The translations under genes were made by a program, and so were the position numbers. The notes under the pieces were generated by a model that did no database searches, was not told where the DNA came from, and saw only the letters and a list, made by a program, of their open reading frames with translations. From assembly GCA_038243395.1 (NCBI GenBank), contig JBBSRC010000002.1, forward strand, positions 40,908 through 104,907: DNA of 64,000 nucleotides. Direction: 5' to 3'. This document shows, piece by piece, positions 1-8,945 of the stretch; the stretch's first letter is position 1; every line of letters starts with the position of its first letter. The stretch is from Gelidibacter sp038243395. GTDB lineage: Bacteria > Bacteroidota > Bacteroidia > Flavobacteriales > Flavobacteriaceae.

Positions 1-2
1 GA

Positions 3-980
3 AAGGGCATTTCTTCTGATGGACGCTATCAATTTTATATTGATGAAGATATTGAGGAACCAGATTTTTGGGTTGTACAAGGGAAAGGTATTAGAGGAAG
101 TGAATCCTGTAAAGTGGCTCCGGAAAATACCATATTATTAACAACAGAACCAAAATCAGTTCTTGTTTATCCTAAAGATTATATAAAACAATTTGGGACA
201 ATTTTATCTTGTCAAGAACAAACCAAACATAAAAATTTAATCTTAGGCCCCGCGATTCTTCCATGGTTTGTAGGTTTTAAAAGATCAAAAGATAATGAGA
301 TTACGTATTCATTAACTTATGATTATTTAATGAATAATAAAACACCGGAGAAAACCAAACTTATCTCTGTGATCACAAGCAATAAAGCTTTTACCAAAGG
401 CCATCTTGAAAGAATCGAGTTTGTTGAAAAACTAAAGACCTATTACGGAGACCAAATTGATGTTTTTGGACAGGGATTTAATAGTTTTGATGACAAATGG
501 AACGTTCTTGCTCCATATAAGTATCATATTGCTATAGAAAATTCATCCGAGAACTTTTATTGGACTGAAAAAATATCTGATTGTTTTTTGGCTGAAACAT
601 TTCCAATTTATTATGGATGTAAAAATCTCTCCGATTATTTTGATAAGGATTCCTTTCAGTCTATAGATATTCAAAATTTTGATGCTTCTGTTGGTGTCAT
701 CGATAAAATAATCAAAGAAGACACCTTTGAAAATAGACGAAATCAACTAAAAGATTCCAAAAATAAAGTACTTACCGAATATAATATGTTTGATTATGTT
801 GCTCATTTATGCGATCAGATGAATCCAGATCTACCAAAAAAAATGGTAACGATAAACAAGTGTAACTCTTCAAAAGATTGGCAAAATTTATACAATTACG
901 TGATAGGGCATTCACTATTTAAGTGGAAACAAAAATTAAAAGAACTAATTAGAGGCAAGTCTTCACTCTATAAAAAATAA
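3..980 (+). CDS. Glycosyltransferase family 10 (fucosyltransferase-like), 5' end outside window
   Basis: The frame is open from the first bases of the window, so the gene begins upstream; the GTG at 114 is only an internal codon. About 325 residues are visible. The C-terminal half matches the GT10 alpha-1,3-fucosyltransferase fold: a YKYHIAIENS segment is followed by YWTEKISDCFLA and FPIYYG, which is the family signature (Y-x-F/Y-x-x-x-x-ENS, then TEK and P-IYYG) lining the GDP-fucose site. By family knowledge it moves fucose or a similar deoxysugar from a GDP-sugar onto a surface glycan, in the cytoplasm or at the inner face of the membrane. Two more glycosyltransferase-type genes follow on the same strand, so this is probably the end of an LPS or capsule locus. 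Donor and acceptor cannot be told from sequence. The family call is solid. Confidence 0.85.
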   Translation, partial: KGISSDGRYQFYIDEDIEEPDFWVVQGKGIRGSESCKVAPENTILLTTEPKSVLVYPKDYIKQFGTILSCQEQTKHKNLILGPAILPWFVGFKRSKDNEITYSLTYDYLMNNKTPEKTKLISVITSNKAFTKGHLERIEFVEKLKTYYGDQIDVFGQGFNSFDDKWNVLAPYKYHIAIENSSENFYWTEKISDCFLAETFPIYYGCKNLSDYFDKDSFQSIDIQNFDASVGVIDKIIKEDTFENRRNQLKDSKNKVLTEYNMFDYVAHLCDQMNPDLPKKMVTINKCNSSKDWQNLYNYVIGHSLFKWKQKLKELIRGKSSLYKK

Positions 981-1468
981 GATTTTGACTTCGTTTTTTT
1001 AATATTTGTGTTTTAAAAACAAATCCATCTTATTAAAAATCAAATATATAGCTTTTAACCTTTAGCTTTTTTTTCACGTTTTTCGCTACTTCATCTTTCT
1101 CTAATAATAATTTTAATGTCTTCCTGATTACTCATTATTGTAATATTATCGCAACACCAGATCATAAAAACTAAGAATTTGGCGTCTTGCTGTTTTTTTA
1201 ACCAATTTGGGATATTAAAAAGATTGTGTAAAAAACGTTATCGTGTATTGAATTATCTACAAAATACAGTGAAGTAAAGTCCACTTTCGAAAATCCTAGC
1301 AGATTTCTCCAAGGAGTTTTGTACTTTTATTGCCAAGAAACGAGACACACAACTGAGCTCAATAATAAGCGTTAGGCTCAATTGAAATCCTAATGGATAA
1401 ATGTTTTTGACTTGTGAGTTGCACTCACCTGAAACTCAAATTCACTATTATTTTTAATAGATATATAT
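981..1468. other. Intergenic region, 488 bp, no gene recognised
   Basis: This stretch is AT-rich and broken by stops in all frames. I see no tRNA, no strong hairpin terminator and no convincing small gene. A short protein-like stretch around 1270-1370 has no start codon and could be decayed coding sequence, but I cannot identify it. Confidence 0.5.
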
Positions 1469-2572
1469 ATGTCTTACAAATTTTTAATTTACATCTCGTA
1501 TAAGTATGCAGTACCTGTTGGAACTCCGTTGGAGGAGGAAATTATGTCCCGTGGAGATATTGTAAAATGGTTTAGTGATTCTGATAACGGCAAAGAAGGA
1601 TTAAAAAACAAATCTAATGTACTTAACACGATTCAGGATGTGGTTGCTTATCAACCGGATATTGTTTTAGTGGCTACCGATGATTTTCCGGATTTTATTA
1701 CTGGTTTAAAAGTACAAGTATTCCATGGTTTTTTATCCCAAAAAAGACCTACAGAAAAAAATGGAATGGATAGCCACTTTAGAATTAGAGGGTTTTTCGA
1801 TCTATATTGTACACAAGGACCAAGTACTACAAGTGAGTTTACGCGACTTTCAAAAAAATTAAAATATTTTGAGGTTATTGAAACCGGATGGAGCAAAGTG
1901 GATCCTATGTTTACCTCAGAAAAAAAGATAGATCTGTCACTTGATAACACATCCAAACTTCCTACTATAATGATTGCTTCAACATTTACTAAGCGTTTAA
2001 GTTTGGCATATGACGATACGGTCTTTAACGAAATAAAAAGGCTCTCAACTACAAATGCCTATAAATTCATTATGGTTTTACACCCCAAATTGCCAAAAGA
2101 AATCGTTGAAAAGTGGCAATCTTTAACCAATGAAAATTTTACTTTTTTTGATACAACTGATTTAATTCCGCTTTTTTTCAAGGCTGATATCCTTTTTGCT
2201 GACACAACATCAGCGATTCAAGAATTTGTGCTTCAAAAAAAACCAATCATTACTTTTAAACATAGAATTGTCGAAGATTTTTTAATTGATATTGAATCTG
2301 TCAGTGCTTTCGAAACAGCTATAAAAAAAGCATTAGATCCACCAAAAGAACTGATGGATAAAATAGACGTTTATATTAACAACCTTCACCCTTATTTTGA
2401 CGGCAAATCGAGTAAGCGCGTAATTGATGCTTGTATTTCGTTTTTACATAAGGACAAGAGTTACCTAAAAAACAAACCAATTAATCTAATCCGCAAGTAT
2501 AAAATTAGAAAACGATTGAACTACTTCACATTAAAAAGTTTTAACGAACCTTACACTATAGAAAAACCATAA
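1469..2572 (+). CDS. CDP-glycerol glycerophosphotransferase-like GT-B transferase
   Basis: This 367-residue protein resembles the CDP-glycerol:poly(glycerophosphate) glycerophosphotransferase family (PF04464), widespread in flavobacterial glycan loci. The visible signs are a QVFHGFLSQKR segment, matching the family W/F-HG-x-x-x-K motif, and later an ADTTSAIQEF...KPIITF segment, matching the conserved S-S/T-x-x-x-E/D-F-x-x-x-x-KP block that binds the nucleotide phosphates. There is no signal peptide and no obvious membrane span. The C-terminus is very basic (KYKIRKRLNY), which would suit peripheral membrane attachment. It lies between a GT10 and a GT2 gene, so a role in decorating LPS or capsule is likely. 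Whether it transfers glycerol-phosphate or another phospho-polyol or sugar is not shown by the sequence. Confidence 0.75.
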   Translation: MSYKFLIYISYKYAVPVGTPLEEEIMSRGDIVKWFSDSDNGKEGLKNKSNVLNTIQDVVAYQPDIVLVATDDFPDFITGLKVQVFHGFLSQKRPTEKNGMDSHFRIRGFFDLYCTQGPSTTSEFTRLSKKLKYFEVIETGWSKVDPMFTSEKKIDLSLDNTSKLPTIMIASTFTKRLSLAYDDTVFNEIKRLSTTNAYKFIMVLHPKLPKEIVEKWQSLTNENFTFFDTTDLIPLFFKADILFADTTSAIQEFVLQKKPIITFKHRIVEDFLIDIESVSAFETAIKKALDPPKELMDKIDVYINNLHPYFDGKSSKRVIDACISFLHKDKSYLKNKPINLIRKYKIRKRLNYFTLKSFNEPYTIEKP

Positions 2573-2772
2573 AACATCTACGTTATTAACAAAGACAATT
2601 TAATTTAATCTAATCCATAAATTGACACTTTCATAAAGTTGCGCCTTCATCATTTATGATCCTTACACCTTCTAAATATTTGCATCTTAAACTCTTGGAA
2701 ACATTGGCTGTCTCTATCAAAATTATATTTACTTTCGATTATTGAATCTTCTCTTATATCATTTGCAATGCC

Positions 2773-2802
2773 TTGAATTGGGTACAAAAAAGGTTATTTT
2801 TG
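2773..2802 (+). promoter_or_regulatory. Candidate Bacteroidota promoter for the GT2 gene
   Basis: A TTG at 2773-2775 is followed 19 bp later by TATTTTTG at 2795-2802, matching the Bacteroidota -33/-7 pattern TTG-N19-TAnnTTTG. It ends 38 bp before the ATG at 2841. Confidence 0.55.
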
Positions 2803-2840
2803 CACTACTTTAAAATTTCAAATAGTATCACCAAAGTTCA

Positions 2841-3596
2841 ATGATTAAAATAACTGCGATAATTCCAACAGGAAACGAACGTCACAACATTGAAGCCGTT
2901 ATAGCGTCTGTTGATTTTGCAGATGAAATCTTAGTTGTGGATAGCTTGAGTACCGATGGTACGTTTGAAAAAGCTCAGGAATTGGCAACAAAGGTTATTA
3001 GAAGAGATTTTCAATATGCTGCATCTCAAAAAAACTGGGCCATTCCGCAAGCAAAGTATGAATGGATTTTACTTTTAGATGCAGATGAACGCGTCACTCC
3101 AGAACTAAAAGCTGAAATTTTAGAAATACTTAATAATCCGAACCCAGAATTTGTTGCCTATTGGATAGGGCGTGTCAACCACTTTATGGGAGAACGTGTT
3201 AATTATAGTGGTTGGCGCAATGATAAGGTCATTCGTCTTTTTAAACGTGATCTATGTAAATACGAGGATAAGTTTGTGCATGAGGAGATTATTGCCGAAG
3301 GTAAAGTTGGATTCTTAAAAAACAAACTGATTCATTATACTTATGTTTCCTTAGATAACTATGTCGAAAAGATGAATAGATATGCAACCTGGCAAGCCAA
3401 AGATTATGACAAGAAAACAGGGAAATTATCGCTATATCATTTCGTCTTAAAACCATTTTGGGGGTTCTTCAAACACTATATTGTGCAAAGCGGTTTCAGA
3501 GATGGAGTAGTAGGCTTGACAATAGGTTATATGCAAGGATATGTAGTCTTTATGCGCTATGTCAAATTGTGGTTGATAAGGAAGAATAGGACGTAA
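2841..3596 (+). CDS. Glycosyltransferase family 2, WaaE/KdtX-like
   Basis: This 251-residue GT-A enzyme starts with the nucleotide-binding strand ITAIIPTGNERHNIEAVIAS. It carries DEILVVDSLSTDGT and the metal-binding DxD-type motif in LLLDADERVTPEL (about residue 80). The layout, with YAASQKNWAIPQA before the DxD and a conserved W-R-x-D-K-V-I-R-L-F-K segment after it, is that of the WaaE/KdtX branch, which adds a beta-1,4-linked hexose to the inner core of LPS in enterobacteria. There is one hydrophobic C-terminal stretch (about 205-240) that could hold it at the membrane. It has its own candidate promoter. In Bacteroidota, members are usually annotated only as GT2; the exact sugar is unknown. 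Confidence 0.85.
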   Translation: MIKITAIIPTGNERHNIEAVIASVDFADEILVVDSLSTDGTFEKAQELATKVIRRDFQYAASQKNWAIPQAKYEWILLLDADERVTPELKAEILEILNNPNPEFVAYWIGRVNHFMGERVNYSGWRNDKVIRLFKRDLCKYEDKFVHEEIIAEGKVGFLKNKLIHYTYVSLDNYVEKMNRYATWQAKDYDKKTGKLSLYHFVLKPFWGFFKHYIVQSGFRDGVVGLTIGYMQGYVVFMRYVKLWLIRKNRT

Positions 3597-3876
3597 ATTT
3601 AAGAATGTGGATTTTGGAACTCGAATTTTGACGGATGACCGATGACGACGACGGAATTTTAAAAACCATTATCCATTTAAATCCAATATCTGTGAGATTT
3701 GTATTTCTGCGAGTAATTCAACGAAAAGTTTTAACGATTATGAAAGAGCTGTAAAACAAAATTAGACAAAGAAGAAAAAGTTTTATAAATCATTTAGGTT
3801 CATCCATGATAATTATTTTTATCATAAGAAAGAGCCGAGATTATTTACAAAAAGCAACATTAGAATTAGAAAAATT

Positions 3877-4434
3877 ATGCACAAAGAAATTATAAATGCA
3901 GTACAAGTTTTAAAAGATGGTGGCCTCATACTCTACCCCACCGATACGGTTTGGGGAATTGGCTGTGATGCGACCAATGCGGAGGCTGTCGAAAAAGTGT
4001 TTCAACTAAAAGAACGCAAAGACAATAAAGCACTGATCTGCTTGGTGGTCGATGATCGTATGCTGAGTAAATACGTGAAAGAAATTCCGAAAGTTGCTTA
4101 TGATCTTTTCGACGTTTCCGACGATCCGATCACTATAATTTATGATGATGCTCAGAATTTGGCAGAAAATTTGGTCGCTGAAGATAAATCGATTGGCATA
4201 AGAATACCGAATGACGATTTTTGTTTTCAAGTACTCCGACGTTTTGGCAAACCCATCGTTTCAACATCCGCCAACGTCAGTGCCAAGCCAACACCGAAAT
4301 CATTCGAAGAAATAGCACCCCGCATTTTAAAAGGTGTGGACTATATTGTAAATTTGCATCGCGAAAAAGTTTGCACCAAACCATCTTCAATCATTAAATT
4401 GAGTGCGAATGGTAAGGTTAAAATAATAAGATAA
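3877..4434 (+). CDS. tsaC: Threonylcarbamoyl-AMP synthase, TsaC/YrdC-type
   Basis: This 185-residue Sua5/YciO/YrdC-domain protein makes L-threonylcarbamoyladenylate from threonine, bicarbonate and ATP, the first step of the t6A37 modification of ANN-decoding tRNAs. The early GGLILYPTDTVWGIGCDA segment and the LKERKDNKALICLV segment are the substrate-binding signatures of the family. A later FGKPIVSTSANVSAKPT segment supplies the conserved S-x-S-A-N motif. The length fits the short TsaC form; the extra C-terminal Sua5 domain (full length about 320-350) is absent. It is followed 71 bp later by the CCA-adding enzyme gene on the same strand, so the two tRNA-maturation genes may be co-transcribed. 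Confidence 0.9.
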   Translation: MHKEIINAVQVLKDGGLILYPTDTVWGIGCDATNAEAVEKVFQLKERKDNKALICLVVDDRMLSKYVKEIPKVAYDLFDVSDDPITIIYDDAQNLAENLVAEDKSIGIRIPNDDFCFQVLRRFGKPIVSTSANVSAKPTPKSFEEIAPRILKGVDYIVNLHREKVCTKPSSIIKLSANGKVKIIR

Positions 4435-4505
4435 CAAAAACTCCAAAATTCAATTTCCAAATTCCGATAGTCTATTTGGTATTTGGTACTTGAAATTTGA
4501 ATATT

Positions 4506-5915
4506 ATGGAATACCAAGCCTTAACTCATCCGATTTTCAAAATCATCTCCCAATCTGCAGAAGAACTAGGAATCGACGCTTACGTAATTGGTGGGTTTGT
4601 TCGTGACTATATATTAAAACGCGGACAACATAAAGACATTGACATCGTAGCTGTTGGAAGTGGTATTGCATTGGCCAAGCAGGTCGCAAAAAATATTCCT
4701 AACCGTCCTAAAGTTCAAGTGTTCAAAACTTACGGAACTGCTATGTTGCGTTACGAAGATATTGAAATCGAATTTGTTGGCGCACGCAAGGAATCCTATA
4801 CTGAAGAAAGCAGAAATCCGCTTGTGGACATTGGCACTTTGGAAGACGACCAAAACCGACGTGATTTTACCATAAATGCCATGGCCTTAGATTTAAGCGC
4901 TTTAAATTTTGGCGACTTGCTCGACCCTTTTGATGGCCTGACAGATTTGGAAGCAAAAATTATTAGAACTCCATTAGATCCTGATATTACCTATAGCGAT
5001 GATCCCTTACGAATGATGCGGGCAATCCGTTTTGCGACCCAACTTAATTTTATTATTGAGAAGGCATCACTCGAGGCCATTTCGAAAAATAACGAACGCA
5101 TTAAAATTATTACCAGCGAGCGGATCGTAGTTGAGCTTAATAAAATTCTTGAAAGCGATATTCCATCGATTGGGTTCCTATTATTGGAGCAAACCGGTTT
5201 ACTGGATTACATCTTACCAGAATTGACCACTTTAAAAGGTATTGATGAAAAAGAAGGACAACGGCACAAGGATAATTTTTATCACACGTTGGAAGTTGTT
5301 GATAATATTGCTCAACACACAGATGATGTTTGGTTGCGCTGGGCAGCACTATTACATGATATCGGTAAGGCGCCCACAAAAAAATTTAGCAAAAAAGTTG
5401 GTTGGACTTTCCATGGACATGAGTTTGAAGGCTCAAAAATGGTCTATACTTTGTTTAAACGCTTGAAAATGCCATTGAATGACAAGATGAAGTTTGTTCA
5501 AAAAATGGTATTTATGAGCTCTCGACCGATTGCCTTGGCAAACGATGTTACTGATTCTGCTGTAAGACGTTTAGTTTTTGATGCGGGAGATTATGTCGAC
5601 GATTTAATGGTATTGTGTGAAGCAGATATCACAACGAAAAACCCTAAGAAATTCAAAAAATATCACAATAATTTTAAACTTGTTAGGGATAAGATTGTTG
5701 AAGTTGAAGAGCGCGACCAAATTCGGAATTTCCAACCCCCAATTTCCGGCGAAGAAATCATGGAAGCCTTTGGTCTCAAACCATCTCGAGAAATAGGAGT
5801 GATAAAGGAAGCGATTAAAGAAGCAATTTTGGAAGGTAACATCCCCAATGAACATGCAGCGGCTTATGAGTTGATGTTGGCGGAAGGGAAACGACTGGGG
5901 CTAAGTGAGGTTTGA
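4506..5915 (+). CDS. cca: CCA tRNA nucleotidyltransferase with HD domain
   Basis: This class II CCA-adding enzyme of about 469 residues builds or repairs the 3'-CCA end of tRNAs. The N-terminal head carries GGFVRDYILKRGQHKDIDIV, that is GG-x-x-R-D plus the catalytic DxD. RRDFTINAMA, DPLRMMRAIRFATQ and ERI are the other conserved blocks. A C-terminal HD phosphohydrolase domain has HTLEVVDNI followed by WAALLHDIGKAPTK (about residue 280), as in the bacterial HD-containing forms. A TTG nine bases upstream (4497) opens the frame, but the ATG at 4506 starts directly at the conserved helix and is preferred. The previous gene is tsaC, another tRNA-processing function. Confidence 0.93.
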   Translation: MEYQALTHPIFKIISQSAEELGIDAYVIGGFVRDYILKRGQHKDIDIVAVGSGIALAKQVAKNIPNRPKVQVFKTYGTAMLRYEDIEIEFVGARKESYTEESRNPLVDIGTLEDDQNRRDFTINAMALDLSALNFGDLLDPFDGLTDLEAKIIRTPLDPDITYSDDPLRMMRAIRFATQLNFIIEKASLEAISKNNERIKIITSERIVVELNKILESDIPSIGFLLLEQTGLLDYILPELTTLKGIDEKEGQRHKDNFYHTLEVVDNIAQHTDDVWLRWAALLHDIGKAPTKKFSKKVGWTFHGHEFEGSKMVYTLFKRLKMPLNDKMKFVQKMVFMSSRPIALANDVTDSAVRRLVFDAGDYVDDLMVLCEADITTKNPKKFKKYHNNFKLVRDKIVEVEERDQIRNFQPPISGEEIMEAFGLKPSREIGVIKEAIKEAILEGNIPNEHAAAYELMLAEGKRLGLSEV

Positions 5916-5996
5916 AGTTCTAGGTTTGAGGGAGGTATTAGTGATTAAGATTATAGTTAAATAAATTAAAATTGACGTTCAAGTTCATTTTCAATT

Positions 5997-6068
5997 CGGT
6001 TACTGAGCGTAGTCGAAGTACGGTTACCGAGCGTATTCAAAGTACGGTTACTGAGCGTAGTCGAAGTA
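5997..6068. repeat. Three tandem copies of a 24-bp repeat
   Basis: Units at 5997-6020, 6021-6044 and 6045-6068. The first and third are identical (cggttactgagcgtag followed by tcgaagta); the middle copy differs at three positions. The core ctgagcgtagtcgaag resembles a short dispersed repeat seen in many flavobacterial intergenic regions. The array ends 15 bp before the heme A synthase ATG. Confidence 0.9.
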
Positions 6069-6083
6069 TCAAATTCATTTTTA

Positions 6084-7103
6084 ATGACAAAACAAAAAGA
6101 TAATAAGAAGGTCATTTACTGGCTACTTACAGGTTGTGCACTACTGTTTATTATGGTGTTAATTGGCGCGATTACAAGGTTAACGGATTCTGGCCTATCT
6201 ATCTCCGACTACAAACTTATTACCGGTACCATTCCCCCTCTCAATGAAGTAGAATGGCAAAAGGCTTTCGATCTTTACCAACAATATCCTGAATTCCAGA
6301 AGCTGCATTCGCATTTTACACTGTCAGATTTTAAAGAGATTTACTTTTGGGAATGGCTGCATCGTGTCATGGGACGTCTCATTGGCCTAGTTTTCATCTT
6401 TCCATTTATTTATTTTTTAGCTACCAAACAACTGACCTCAAAAACTATCAAGAAATGTCTGGTTCTTTTATTTCTAGGTGGTTTTCAAGGTTTTTTAGGC
6501 TGGTATATGGTAAAAAGTGGTTTAGTAGATATGCCAAATGTGAGTCATTACAGATTAGCGGCGCATTTAACCACAGCATTTTTAACTTTTGCAGCAACGC
6601 TTTGGGTGGCTTTAGATTTAAAATTTCCAATTAAGAAACCAATCGATAAAAATTTCAGGAACCTCATCATTCTTGGCTACGTTATTCTTTTGATTCAAAT
6701 CATTTATGGTGGTTTTGTGGCTGGTTTAAAAGCCGGACTATTGCACAATCATTGGCCCTTCATGAACGAAGGAAAATTCATCCATGAATCCGCATATGCC
6801 ATTGACCCGCTCTATGTGAATTTTATTGAGAACCCAAGTGGCATTCAATTTGTCCACCGCACATTTGCTTATGTAGTGGTAATAATTATTGCCATCATCT
6901 GGTATCGCGCCAAACAATTGACTTTAACTAAAGTGCAGGATCAAAGTATAAATAGCTTGCTCATCCTTGTCGGCTTACAATTTTTATTAGGTGTCCTTAC
7001 CATCATTTATGGCGTTCCGTTATGGTTGGGGGTTGCACATCAAATTGGGGCATTTTTCCTATTATCGGCAATGACATTTACATTACATCGCTTTAGTAGA
7101 TAG
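6084..7103 (+). CDS. ctaA: Heme A synthase (COX15/CtaA family)
   Basis: This 339-residue integral membrane protein with about eight membrane segments oxidises the C8 methyl of heme O to give heme A for cytochrome c oxidase. The family signature GAITRLTDSGLS lies in the first periplasmic loop after TM1. Heme-binding histidines sit in FWEWLHRVMGR, HYRLAAHLTTAF, IQFVHRTFAY and GVAHQIGAFF, the expected four-His pattern. The length is close to the alphaproteobacterial/mitochondrial-type (COX15) form. The gene stands apart from any cytochrome oxidase cluster here; its upstream region is occupied by the 24-bp tandem repeat. Confidence 0.93.
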   Translation: MTKQKDNKKVIYWLLTGCALLFIMVLIGAITRLTDSGLSISDYKLITGTIPPLNEVEWQKAFDLYQQYPEFQKLHSHFTLSDFKEIYFWEWLHRVMGRLIGLVFIFPFIYFLATKQLTSKTIKKCLVLLFLGGFQGFLGWYMVKSGLVDMPNVSHYRLAAHLTTAFLTFAATLWVALDLKFPIKKPIDKNFRNLIILGYVILLIQIIYGGFVAGLKAGLLHNHWPFMNEGKFIHESAYAIDPLYVNFIENPSGIQFVHRTFAYVVVIIIAIIWYRAKQLTLTKVQDQSINSLLILVGLQFLLGVLTIIYGVPLWLGVAHQIGAFFLLSAMTFTLHRFSR

Positions 7104-7115
7104 TAGAAAAAGGTT

Positions 7116-7123
7116 TAACTTTG
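7116..7123 (+). promoter_or_regulatory. -7 box TAACTTTG upstream of the pRiA4b-like gene
   Basis: A perfect TAnnTTTG match in the 37-bp gap after ctaA, 17 bp before the next ATG. A weak CTTTAG lies at the -33 distance. This suggests a short leader and independent transcription. Confidence 0.5.
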
Positions 7124-7140
7124 TAAATTAAATTTTAAAA

Positions 7141-7659
7141 ATGGTTTATAGATTCAGAATAGTTCTTGACAATGACACCGAGGATGATGTTTTTAGGGAT
7201 ATTGAAATTCTTGAAACAGACACTCTCGAAGATCTTCATAACAGCATTACTCAAGCTTTTGGATTTGATGGTATTGAAATGGCCTCTTTTTATTTAAGTG
7301 ACGACGAATGGAACCAAGGCGAGGAAATCTCCATGTTCGATATTAGTGAAGGATATGATAAGGTTAGATTAATGTCAGAAACACCAATCAACGATGTGTC
7401 TGATGAAAAGAAAACCAAGTTAATCTATGTGTATGATTTTTTCAGCATGTGGACTTTTTATGTGGAATTAGCAGAAATCGTTGAGGAAATTCAAGGCACT
7501 GATTATCCAAACCTAATGTTTGTACACGGACAAATCCCTACTGAAGCACCTCAAAAATCATTTGAAGCCGAAAATGCAGATGATGATTATGATGAGTTTG
7601 ACGATGATTTTGATGTAGATGATTATGAGAACCTAGATTTTGATGAGAATTGGAATTAA
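7141..7659 (+). CDS. Plasmid pRiA4b ORF-3 family protein
   Basis: This 172-residue protein starts MVYRFRIVLDNDTEDDVFRDIEI, has a TLEDLHNSITQAFGFD segment and SFYLSDDEWNQGEEI; this order is that of the pRiA4b ORF-3 / IS1096 TnpR-like domain (PF07929). The family is found as stand-alone chromosomal genes in many Bacteroidota, and its biochemical role is unknown despite the transposon-derived name. The last 35 residues are almost entirely acidic (a DDDYDEFDDDFDVDDYE-like tail), giving a strongly negative C-terminus. There is no transposase or terminal repeat nearby, so it is not evidence for a mobile element. Confidence 0.8.
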   Translation: MVYRFRIVLDNDTEDDVFRDIEILETDTLEDLHNSITQAFGFDGIEMASFYLSDDEWNQGEEISMFDISEGYDKVRLMSETPINDVSDEKKTKLIYVYDFFSMWTFYVELAEIVEEIQGTDYPNLMFVHGQIPTEAPQKSFEAENADDDYDEFDDDFDVDDYENLDFDENWN

Positions 7660-7740
7660 GAAATATTCTTTATTATGTATTGGTATTATTTATTATTGTT
7701 GTCTGATTAGATTCTAAAGTACATTTTACCACATCAGAAT

Positions 7741-7763
7741 ATAGATTTATAAATCTATTGTTT
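7741..7763 (+). terminator. Palindromic hairpin followed by T's
   Basis: A perfect 18-bp palindrome (atagattta/taaatctat, 7741-7758) is followed by tgttt. It lies 80 bp beyond the stop of the pRiA4b-like gene and may end that transcript. It is all A/T-rich, so the stem would be weak. Confidence 0.35.
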
Positions 7764-7867
7764 TAAGACCTAAGTATTCAGTAAAGCAGCAGAAATCTGT
7801 TTTTATTTTTCATCTAAAGCAAGTCTATTTTCTGTATTCTAGTCTCTATATTCTTACTTTTTTTCTT

Positions 7868-8929
7868 CTATTTCAAAGATCGCATATTGACATTTTCGTA
7901 ATTCCGTTGCACAAAATCGAGAGCATTTTTCACGATTTCCCCCATGTTTTTACTGCGTTTGAATTTTAGATCTTGAGTGTACTCGAATATCTTCATTTTC
8001 AAAAGCATGATATGCTCTGGTTTAGATAGCGTATCAGCAATCATGCAATCCAATAATTCTTTAATCCGTTCATGATAACTGATCAACCGTTTGGCAACAA
8101 TAGATCGTTCTTCCAATTTATATTGATCAATGGATTCTTTCTGAAAAAGTCCCTGCACCAATTGTACCATCGCTAAATTCTCCTTAAAAAATTGAGGGCG
8201 GTAAACATTAAACTTACCCTCAAAACTTTGTTGATCGAAATCTATGGCTCTTATTTTATAAACGACGTGGTCGAAATCATGTGTAGGTACGATGACATAA
8301 TTATAAGAACGCATATCTCCTAAAAGCCGGATCATGCATCTTTCATTAAATTTTACAAACTCCTTGGCGATCTGCGATTTTTCCGATGGTGTACACTTGG
8401 GCAACATGTTTTTAATAAATTCGTCTCCAGGTATTCCTGCAATATGCTCTTCAATCAACGTATCTTGATAGACTAAAAAATTCAAGTTATATGGCGAAAG
8501 CATATGCTCTAATTCCAAGCCATAAATGCGCGAAGCATCTGCTTTTTTGACATATAAATAGCTGTAGTTATCATTTAGAATATTTCTAATCTTGACCCGG
8601 AACGGTTTTGAATTTCCGAAGGTGCAATAATCGATGGCATCCACATTTAAAAATGGAATGGTACGATCGTTACCATCTGAATGCAAAAGCGTATAGACCC
8701 TTTTTAAACTTAAATCGATTTCTTGTCTTTCAAATTCATTAAAATACACTCTTACCCAAAGGGTATCATTATCATCTTTATCATACAAAACAATTGAGCC
8801 TTGAAAGCGCAATAAATCGTCATAAAAAATGGGCAACTTTATATTTCTGTTGTATTCAGATAGATAATTGTGCAACATTTCGGTTATGGGATATGAAGGT
8901 TTGCGCAATGATATTTTAAGATCTTCCAT
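7868..8929 (-). CDS. Conserved hypothetical protein with protein-kinase-like motifs
   Basis: This 353-residue cytoplasmic protein has no signal peptide, and I know no named family for it. Its middle looks like a divergent kinase-fold protein. YLYVKKAD (about 124-131) could be the beta-3 lysine strand, followed by a helix with E139/E141. TLIEEHIAGIPGDEF (157-171) reads like a hinge. RLLGDMRSYNYVIV (201-214) has a D-x4-N catalytic-loop pattern (D205, N210), and RAIDFDQQSFEG has a DFD in the place of DFG (D230). The N-terminal ~110 residues (FQGSIVLYDKDDND, WVRVYF) look like a separate beta-rich domain. It is divergently transcribed from an ABC exporter pair. The kinase assignment is inference from motif spacing; the gene itself is well supported by length and an ATG start. 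Confidence 0.75.
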   Translation of the reverse strand: MEDLKISLRKPSYPITEMLHNYLSEYNRNIKLPIFYDDLLRFQGSIVLYDKDDNDTLWVRVYFNEFERQEIDLSLKRVYTLLHSDGNDRTIPFLNVDAIDYCTFGNSKPFRVKIRNILNDNYSYLYVKKADASRIYGLELEHMLSPYNLNFLVYQDTLIEEHIAGIPGDEFIKNMLPKCTPSEKSQIAKEFVKFNERCMIRLLGDMRSYNYVIVPTHDFDHVVYKIRAIDFDQQSFEGKFNVYRPQFFKENLAMVQLVQGLFQKESIDQYKLEERSIVAKRLISYHERIKELLDCMIADTLSKPEHIMLLKMKIFEYTQDLKFKRSKNMGEIVKNALDFVQRNYENVNMRSLK

Positions 8930-8945
8930 ACTGTCTAAGTTAACT

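Noticed and set aside
5604..5855. Minus-strand ORFs opposite the cca HD domain
   Set aside because: Two overlapping antisense frames at the same place, both shadows of cca.
7141..7659. Insertion sequence or plasmid remnant suggested by the pRiA4b ORF-3 match
   Set aside because: The family name is historical. No transposase, terminal inverted repeats or target-site duplication is seen around the gene.
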